Assembly (NCBI GenBank): GCA_024281055.1
Contig: JAMXLF010000008.1
Coordinates: forward strand, 1 to 64,000
Reading direction: 5' to 3'
DNA length: 64,000 nt
Source: Geobacteraceae bacterium
GTDB lineage: Bacteria; Desulfobacterota; Desulfuromonadia; Geobacterales; Geobacteraceae
Position numbers and translations under genes: made by a program. This document shows, in pieces, positions 58,534 through 64,000 of the stretch (positions are counted from its first letter, which is position 1; each line of letters begins with the position of its first letter). Below the pieces are notes generated by a model, which saw only the letters and a program-made list of their open reading frames with translations, made no database searches and was not told where the DNA came from.

Positions 58534-58567
58534 GGTGATGCGGGTTCTCCTTGGTGAAAGTTCATTG

Positions 58568-58596
58568 ATTATAGCATTTGCCGGTTCCGGAGGCAA
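58568..58596 (-). promoter_or_regulatory. promoter of the LOG-family gene
   Basis: Minus strand TTGCCT (58596-58591), 17-nt spacer, perfect TATAAT (58573-58568), about 35 nt from the start codon. Confidence 0.7.
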
Positions 58597-58626
58597 ACGT
58601 TAAGCTTGATTGCCCAAAATAATAAA

Positions 58627-58655
58627 TTGATTTATCCCTTGCCTTTAGGTACATT
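58627..58655 (+). promoter_or_regulatory. possible leuC promoter
   Basis: TTGATT (58627-58632), 17-nt spacer, TACATT (58650-58655), 43 nt before leuC. Confidence 0.5.
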
Positions 58656-58697
58656 ATGACGGTTAAACGACCAATCTGCGGGTGAAAGGACGGATTC

Positions 58698-59981
58698 ATG
58701 GGTAAGACGACAGCAGAGAAAATATTTGCCAGCCATCTGGTTGACGAACCCTTTCCGGGAACCAGGGTGCTGCACCTCGACGTGGTCATGTGCCACGAAA
58801 TCACCACCCCCATCGCCATTGCTGATCTGATGGCACGGGGGAAAGATCGGGTCTTCAATAACGCGAAAATCAAGGCGGTTATCGATCACGTGACCCCGAG
58901 CAAGGATACGAAGACTGCAACCCAGGCTAAAATGCTCCGCGACTGGGCACGCCGCCATACTATCAAGGACTTCTTCGATATCGGACATAACGGAGTCTGT
59001 CATGCACTCTTCCCGGAAAAGGGGTTCATCCGCCCCGGCTATACGGTCATTATGGGCGACTCCCATACCTGCACGCACGGCGCTTTCGGCGCTTTCGCAG
59101 CAGGGGTGGGAACCACGGACCTGGAGGTGGGTATTCTCAAGGGGGTCTGCGCCTTCCGTGAGCCGAAAACCATTCGTATCAATATCCACGGAACACTTCC
59201 GCAAGGTGTCTACGCGAAAGACGTCATCCTCCACGTTATCGGCCGGCTCGGCGTGAACGGTGCCACCGACCGGGTGATGGAATTCCGGGGTCCGGTGGTG
59301 GAGGCGATGACCATGGAGTCGCGCATGACTCTCTGCAACATGGCCATCGAGGCGGGCGGGACATCCGGTATCTGCATGCCCGATGCCGTCACCGTTGATT
59401 ACCTGTGGCCCTTCATTCAGGGCGATTATCCGACGAAGGAGGCCGCACTGGCCGACTTCAAGAAGTGGTGGTCCGATGAGGACGCGGAGTACGACCGGGT
59501 ACTCGACCTCGATGTTTCCGGCCTTGCGCCACTGGTCACCTACGGTTACAAGCCGGACATGGTCAAACCGGTCACGGAAATGGCTGGTGAACCTGTGGAC
59601 CAGGTTTACCTGGGATCTTGCACGAACGGTCGCCTGGAAGATCTGCGAGTGGCTGCTGCCATCCTGAAGGGAAAGAAAATCGCTCCGAACGTACGGGCCA
59701 TCCTTTCGCCTGCCACGCCTAAGATTTACAGTGACGCCCTCCGTGAGGGGCTGATCGATGTATTCATGGAGGCCGGGTTTTGCGTCACCAACCCGACCTG
59801 CGGCGCCTGCCTCGGAATGAGCAATGGCGTCCTTGCCGAAGGCGAAGTCTGCGCTTCCACCACTAACCGCAATTTCATGGGGAGGATGGGGAAGGGGGGA
59901 ATGGTCCATCTCATGTCGCCGGCGACGAGTGCCGCTACGGCCATCGAGGGGACCATTGCCGATCCGCGTCGTTACCTGTAG
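58698..59981 (+). CDS. leuC: 3-isopropylmalate dehydratase large subunit
   Basis: 427 aa, the shorter form rather than the ~466-residue enterobacterial one. Aconitase-family Fe-S enzyme. YTVIMGDSHTCTHGAFGAFA and the cluster Cys motif YLGSCTNGRLEDL, with NPTCGACLGMSNGVLAEGE later. GAAAGGA is upstream. leuD follows after 137 nt; leuB is not in the window. Confidence 0.95.
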   Translation: MGKTTAEKIFASHLVDEPFPGTRVLHLDVVMCHEITTPIAIADLMARGKDRVFNNAKIKAVIDHVTPSKDTKTATQAKMLRDWARRHTIKDFFDIGHNGVCHALFPEKGFIRPGYTVIMGDSHTCTHGAFGAFAAGVGTTDLEVGILKGVCAFREPKTIRINIHGTLPQGVYAKDVILHVIGRLGVNGATDRVMEFRGPVVEAMTMESRMTLCNMAIEAGGTSGICMPDAVTVDYLWPFIQGDYPTKEAALADFKKWWSDEDAEYDRVLDLDVSGLAPLVTYGYKPDMVKPVTEMAGEPVDQVYLGSCTNGRLEDLRVAAAILKGKKIAPNVRAILSPATPKIYSDALREGLIDVFMEAGFCVTNPTCGACLGMSNGVLAEGEVCASTTNRNFMGRMGKGGMVHLMSPATSAATAIEGTIADPRRYL

Positions 59982-60118
59982 CTCCGCCATAATCGATGTG
60001 AGTCAGGTGGCAATCTGCTGCAAAGGCATGCTGCGAAGCACCGGAGTGAGAGTCGATTTTAATCGATTCTCTCCCCATGCATCCGTAGGATATTAATTTT
60101 CCAGATAAGGAGTTCGAT

Positions 60119-60646
60119 ATGAAAACCTTCGGCGGCCCCGTGCTGTTTCTTGACCGCTCCGACATCAACACTGACGAGATCATTCCTGCCAAATACCTTA
60201 CCGAGATTACCAAGGAAGATCTGAAACCGTACATTCTCGAGGATTTGAAGCTTACCGGTTTCGACCCCAACGGGGAAAAAACGAGAAACGCTCGCGTGAT
60301 TATCTCCCGTGCCAATTTCGGCTGTGGTTCCTCCCGGGAGCATGCCCCGTGGGTTTTCGAAGTGAATGACATCACCGCGGTCGTTGCCGAGTCCTTCGCC
60401 CGCATTTTCCGCCAGAACATGTTCAACTGCGGCATGGCGGCCATAGAACTGCCCAAGGAAAAGATCGATGCCCTGTTTGCCTTTGCCGGGTTTGCCGACA
60501 GCAGCATGGCAGTGGATGTGGAGGCGCAGACCCTGACCATCAAGGGCGGGGGGAAGGAGGAGACGTTTTCTTTCGATATTTCCCCCTTCGATAAGGCGCT
60601 CGTGCTCGCCGGCGGATGGGTGGATTACGCCGACCAGAAGTATTGA
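60119..60646 (+). CDS. leuD: 3-isopropylmalate dehydratase small subunit
   Basis: 175 aa with AAGGAG 6 nt upstream. DRSDINTDEIIPAKYL and NFGCGSSREHAPW are the small-subunit signatures, forming the substrate pocket with LeuC. A terminator follows. Confidence 0.95.
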   Translation: MKTFGGPVLFLDRSDINTDEIIPAKYLTEITKEDLKPYILEDLKLTGFDPNGEKTRNARVIISRANFGCGSSREHAPWVFEVNDITAVVAESFARIFRQNMFNCGMAAIELPKEKIDALFAFAGFADSSMAVDVEAQTLTIKGGGKEETFSFDISPFDKALVLAGGWVDYADQKY

Positions 60647-60707
60647 TCGGAGCACCTTGCTCTGATGCCCGGGATGCGGCCAGAGCAGAAGCTGTTCTTG
60701 TTGCTTG

Positions 60708-60739
60708 AAAGGCCCGCAGAAAAACTGTGGGCCTTTTTT
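60708..60739 (+). terminator. terminator after leuD
   Basis: GGCCCGCAG (60711-60719), AAAAA loop, CTGTGGGCC (60725-60733), then six T. Confidence 0.85.
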
Positions 60740-60832
60740 GATAACAAGCCAAGATCGACGTTTTTGGTTGACTATGTTTCGTTTAGGGAGATAATATTCA
60801 AACTTGTCTATTTTCAGGGTGTTCAGGGGTTT

Positions 60833-62332
60833 ATGGCCGGTAAAGTCATGTTGATAGCCAGTTTTCTCGTCTGCCTGTTTGCGGGTAGCCCCCTTTTTGC
60901 TGCTGAGAAAGGAGCTGCCGAGGAGGATGGAACGATCTTTACATTCTGGCCTCTCATCGATTACCGAAGCAGCCCCGCGGACGGATACCGTAACCTTGCC
61001 TTATTGGGGCCTCTGGTGAAATTCCAGCAGTGGGGTAACGATAGCGATATCGCCGTACGTCCCTTGATGTATCGGAGTGCGAATGCCGCCAACCACACCG
61101 TTGCAACCGACTATCTCTACCCCATTGCCTCTGCCGAGTCCACGCCGGAAGTGACGACGGTGCAAGGGTTGCAGCTCTTCCAGAAAAACGTTTACCGCAA
61201 AGGCGAGGGGGAAAACGAAGAGCGGAGCAGCATGCTGTTTCCCTTCTATATCAGTGGTGTATCTAAGAAATATGGCCCCTATACTTCCGTATTTCCTTTC
61301 TACGGGGATATTTATGAGCGCTTCTGGCGGGACGAGTATCATTACGCCATGTTTCCCCTGTATGCCCGGACTGTGAAACAGGGGACTACCACCCGTAATT
61401 ATCTCTATCCAGTCTTCTCAACCGTAGAAGGGGAGAAGGAGAGCGGGTTCCAGATCTGGCCCCTTTACGGAGAGGCTGCCAAGGAAGGTTCATACCGGAA
61501 GAGGTTCGTCCTCTGGCCGTTCTTCATGCAGGAGAAGAGCGGCCTTGGGGGTAGCAACCCCACGGACAAGCTGTTCGTTCTTCCCTTCTATGCATCGATC
61601 GATTCGACCAAGAGCACGGCCCATTACTACCCGTGGCCTTTTATCGGCCACAAGATGGAGGTTGAGGGGAACCAGGAGGAATGGGACTACTTCTGGCCCT
61701 TCTGGCGGACGGTGCGAGGGGAACGGCGGAATGTGTCGAGTTGGCTACCCTTCTATGCCAAAGAGGAGGAGAAGGAGAACTCGAAACGCTGGGTCATGTG
61801 GCCCTTCTACAAGCATGAGGAGATCACTTCGGACGTATTCCGGCAGGAGCGTGACAGACTCCTCTACTTTTTCTATTCCGACAGTCGGGAGAGTTGGCCC
61901 AAGGATGGGGCCCAGCGCCGCCGCACGGCCTTATGGCCGTTATTCCTCTACAATCGTGATCCGCAGGGAGTAATGTCGCTGTCGTTCCCCGCCCCCGTCG
62001 AGCCGGTCCTTGACCGGGAAGGGATCGAGAAGAGCTGGGCACCCCTCTGGCGGATCTACCAGATGAAATGGGACGACAGCGGCAATTCGGCGGTCTCTTT
62101 TCTGTGGAATCTGTACTGGCACGATGCGCGCAAAGATGCCCTCGCCTATGAGCTTTTCCCGCTGGTGGCCTACCGGTCCACGCAGAGGTTTTCCGACCTG
62201 CAACTCCTCAAGGGTTTATTCCGGTACAGGGACCGGGGTGGAGATAAAAGCCTCTCTTTCCTATGGCTCCCCTTCGGAGTACACTGGGGAGAGACCACAA
62301 AGACGGCCACGATCACAGGGGGCGCACCGTGA
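60833..62332 (+). CDS. exported aromatic-proline (W/F-P-F/L-Y) repeat protein
   Basis: 499 aa from ATG 60833, chosen because the frame opening at 60665 would run through the leuD terminator. Signal peptide of about 23 residues (VMLIASFLVCLFAGSPLFA). The mature protein repeats an aromatic-Pro-aromatic strand about every 20-30 residues: TFWPLID, MLFPFYI, SVFPFYGD, AMFPLYA, QIWPLYGE, VLWPFFM, FVLPFY, YFWPFWRT, VMWPFYKH, ALWPLFLY, ELFPLVAY. This suggests a beta-structured envelope protein. Stop overlaps the mlaE GTG. No known family recognised. Confidence 0.7.
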   Translation: MAGKVMLIASFLVCLFAGSPLFAAEKGAAEEDGTIFTFWPLIDYRSSPADGYRNLALLGPLVKFQQWGNDSDIAVRPLMYRSANAANHTVATDYLYPIASAESTPEVTTVQGLQLFQKNVYRKGEGENEERSSMLFPFYISGVSKKYGPYTSVFPFYGDIYERFWRDEYHYAMFPLYARTVKQGTTTRNYLYPVFSTVEGEKESGFQIWPLYGEAAKEGSYRKRFVLWPFFMQEKSGLGGSNPTDKLFVLPFYASIDSTKSTAHYYPWPFIGHKMEVEGNQEEWDYFWPFWRTVRGERRNVSSWLPFYAKEEEKENSKRWVMWPFYKHEEITSDVFRQERDRLLYFFYSDSRESWPKDGAQRRRTALWPLFLYNRDPQGVMSLSFPAPVEPVLDREGIEKSWAPLWRIYQMKWDDSGNSAVSFLWNLYWHDARKDALAYELFPLVAYRSTQRFSDLQLLKGLFRYRDRGGDKSLSFLWLPFGVHWGETTKTATITGGAP

Positions 62333-63105
62333 CGGGAGTTCTGGACAGAATCGGGAAAAGAATCCTGAGCTTTCACGAGATCGTCGGCGAAATGTTGATG
62401 CTTCTCGGCAAGACCATCTATTTTTTCCGGGAGGCTCCCCGCAACATCCAGAGCATCTTTGTGCAGATGTCCATCATCGGTTACGATACCCTGCCGGTCG
62501 CATCGGTAATGGCGTTCTTTGTCGGCATGGTGCTTGCTCTCAACACCGGTGTCGAGTTGCAGAAATATGGTGGACAGAACATCATTGGCGCGATCGTCGG
62601 ACATTCCATGGTTCGGGAGCTTGGTCCGGTCATGACGAGCTTTCTCGTTGCCGGTCGCGTCGGTTCGGCCATGGCCGCAGAGATCGGCGTCATGAAAGTC
62701 TATGAGGAGATCGATGCTCTCAAGACCCTCGACATCAACCCGATCCGCTACCTGGCGATGCCCCGACTGATAGCTTGTCTCATTTGTGTGCCGGCCCTTG
62801 TCGTCTATTCGGATTGTGTCGGCATCATCGGGGGAGCCATTATCAGCAATCTTCACCCGAAGATCTTCGTCTCGTATACCACCTACTATGACAGCCTGAC
62901 CGATGCCCTGAAACTCAGGGAGGTGGGGAACGGTCTCATCAAATCGGTGGTTTTTGGTGGAGTCATCGCCCTCGTGGCCTGCTATGTGGGGTTCAAAACC
63001 AGTGGCGGTGCGCGGGGGATCGGCCAGTCCACCACCCGCTCCGTGGTGCTGTCGTTCATGCTGATTCTGATTGCGGACTATTTCCTGACGCGGGTGCTCA
63101 TGTGA
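62329..63105 (+). CDS. mlaE: ABC transporter permease MlaE
   Basis: 258 aa from GTG 62329, overlapping the preceding stop (GTGA). MlaE permease with about five helices; ASVMAFFVGMVLALNTGVELQ and RVGSAMAAEIGVMKVYEEIDAL (with the conserved acidic residues) are typical. Moves phospholipid between the inner membrane and the periplasmic MlaD ring. The ATPase mlaF, usually adjacent, is not seen. Confidence 0.92.
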   Translation: MTGVLDRIGKRILSFHEIVGEMLMLLGKTIYFFREAPRNIQSIFVQMSIIGYDTLPVASVMAFFVGMVLALNTGVELQKYGGQNIIGAIVGHSMVRELGPVMTSFLVAGRVGSAMAAEIGVMKVYEEIDALKTLDINPIRYLAMPRLIACLICVPALVVYSDCVGIIGGAIISNLHPKIFVSYTTYYDSLTDALKLREVGNGLIKSVVFGGVIALVACYVGFKTSGGARGIGQSTTRSVVLSFMLILIADYFLTRVLM

Positions 63106-63192
63106 GGATACATGGTCCGTATATAATCGCGTTAATCTTAATATCTCGAGCAGGGGGCATGTTGTCGCTCGTTACAGGAGGCATTGATTACA

Positions 63193-64000
63193 ATGGCGCT
63201 CTCGGTTGAAAAGAAGGTCGGCTTCTTTTTCGTCTTCTGCCTGGTGATCCTGGGGGTTTTGCTGGAGGTGGGGGAGAAGTGGAATCCGTTCGAGCAAAAA
63301 ATCAGATACAAAACCTTCCTCTCCAGCATCACCGGACTCAAGGTTGGCGATCCGGTCAGGCTGGCCGGTGTCGATGTGGGGAAAATTGATGTAATAACCA
63401 TTGTCGATAACAAGATTCAGATAGATTTCGAGGTTAAACCGGGAACAAAAATCAAGACTGATTCCGTGGCCAGCCTGCGCTTAACCAATCTCCTCGGGGG
63501 ACAATTTCTCGGTGTCTCCTTTGGATCGCCCGATGCCCCGCTCCTTCCTCCGGGAGGGACGGTAAAAGGTAAGGACGTTGCCAATATCGACATCATCGTG
63601 GATAACGTGAGCGAGCTCACCAAGGATGCCAAGACACTTATCACCGATTTGAACCGGAACCAGAACGAGGTGTTGGGGAAGATCTCCGCAATGCTCGACG
63701 AGAACCGCGGCACGCTTCGCGATGCCATTGCCAATGTCGACAGTATCAGCGCCAAGCTCGACCGGGGCGATGGCTCACTGGCAATGCTGCTCAACGACAA
63801 GACCCTATACAACAACGCCAACGAAACGACGGCTTACCTGAAGGATATCACCGGCAAGATCAACCGGGGCGAGGGGACCATCGGCAAACTGGTCAACGAC
63901 GACGCCTTCTACAGGGACGCCAAAGGTGCCGTCGCCCAGATTAACGACGGGATGAAGGATGTTCGGGAGATAGCCGCCAAGATAAATCGCGGCGAAGGGA
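63193..64000 (+). CDS. mlaD: MlaD-family MCE lipid-binding protein (partial)
   Basis: First 269 codons from ATG 63193; the frame is open at the window end. One N-terminal membrane helix (about 9-26), an MCE domain (about 36-115: GLKVGDPVRLAGVDVGKI and TNLLGGQFLGVSF), then helical repeats rich in LDRGDGSLAML and INRGEGTIGKL. The MCE domain forms the hexameric periplasmic lipid ring. The C-terminus lies outside the window. Confidence 0.92.
   Translation, partial: MALSVEKKVGFFFVFCLVILGVLLEVGEKWNPFEQKIRYKTFLSSITGLKVGDPVRLAGVDVGKIDVITIVDNKIQIDFEVKPGTKIKTDSVASLRLTNLLGGQFLGVSFGSPDAPLLPPGGTVKGKDVANIDIIVDNVSELTKDAKTLITDLNRNQNEVLGKISAMLDENRGTLRDAIANVDSISAKLDRGDGSLAMLLNDKTLYNNANETTAYLKDITGKINRGEGTIGKLVNDDAFYRDAKGAVAQINDGMKDVREIAAKINRGEG

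Noticed and set aside
60665-60832. Extension of the repeat protein to 60665
   Set aside because: It would run through the leuD terminator (60708-60739) and bury the signal peptide.

Overview
The window is 64 kb of high-GC chromosomal DNA from a Gram-negative anaerobe, most like a Geobacter-type member of the Desulfuromonadales. The pointers are an LPS/outer-membrane gene set (lptD, lptFG, the heptose genes, Mla), a tungsten-type aldehyde:ferredoxin oxidoreductase, a B12-binding radical SAM enzyme, an AmrS-type radical SAM enzyme, a T-box riboswitch ahead of leuA, and a selenocysteine-encoding gene. This assignment is inference from gene content; no marker gene such as 16S rRNA is present. No rRNA, tRNA, CRISPR array, transposase, integrase or prophage was found.

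Layout. 1-8143: the tail of a chemotaxis receptor, trpA, accD, folC, lptD, two dTDP-rhamnose genes (rfbB, rfbD) and a cupin-type phosphomannose isomerase domain. 8153-15102: a glycerate 2-kinase on the minus strand, a FAD/NAD disulfide or persulfide reductase whose catalytic Cys codon is UGA (with a SECIS-like hairpin), manC, and an AOR-class II aldolase pair. 15186-19421 (minus strand): B12-binding radical SAM protein, purC, PpiD-like chaperone. 19699-30620: a cell-shape locus (mreB ... mreC-mreD-mrdA-rodA) with heptose (gmhA-hldE-gmhB) and rhamnose (rfbA-rfbC) genes inside it. 30737-37600: a tiny zinc-ribbon gene beside an AT-rich island, AmrS-like radical SAM, a PAS histidine kinase, plsC, rnhA, an HNH nuclease, a HAD phosphatase and an exported IPT/TIG protein. 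37729-39977 (minus strand): lptF-lptG. 40239-47885: rpsB-tsf-pyrH-frr-uppS-cdsA-dxr-rseP-tsaB. 48006-60646: branched-chain amino-acid genes (ilvD, ilvB, ilvH, ilvC, leuA, leuC, leuD), interrupted by psd-pssA and by a cold-shock gene and a LOG-family gene on the other strand. 60833-64000: an exported aromatic-proline repeat protein overlapping mlaE, then mlaD running off the window.

Most of the window is envelope building (LPS core and transport, peptidoglycan elongation, phospholipid and isoprenoid precursors), translation, and Ile/Val/Leu synthesis. The most notable item is the selenoprotein at 9559-10914, which a standard caller would truncate or miss: the in-frame UGA lies exactly at the redox-active cysteine, and a 6-bp stem with a CGGGUU loop begins 15 nt after it. 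Other points of interest are the repeat protein tied to the Mla system, two inverted arrays of 7-nt tandem repeats, a long imperfect palindrome between ilvH and ilvC, possible AUC initiation, and a candidate leaderless folC mRNA.
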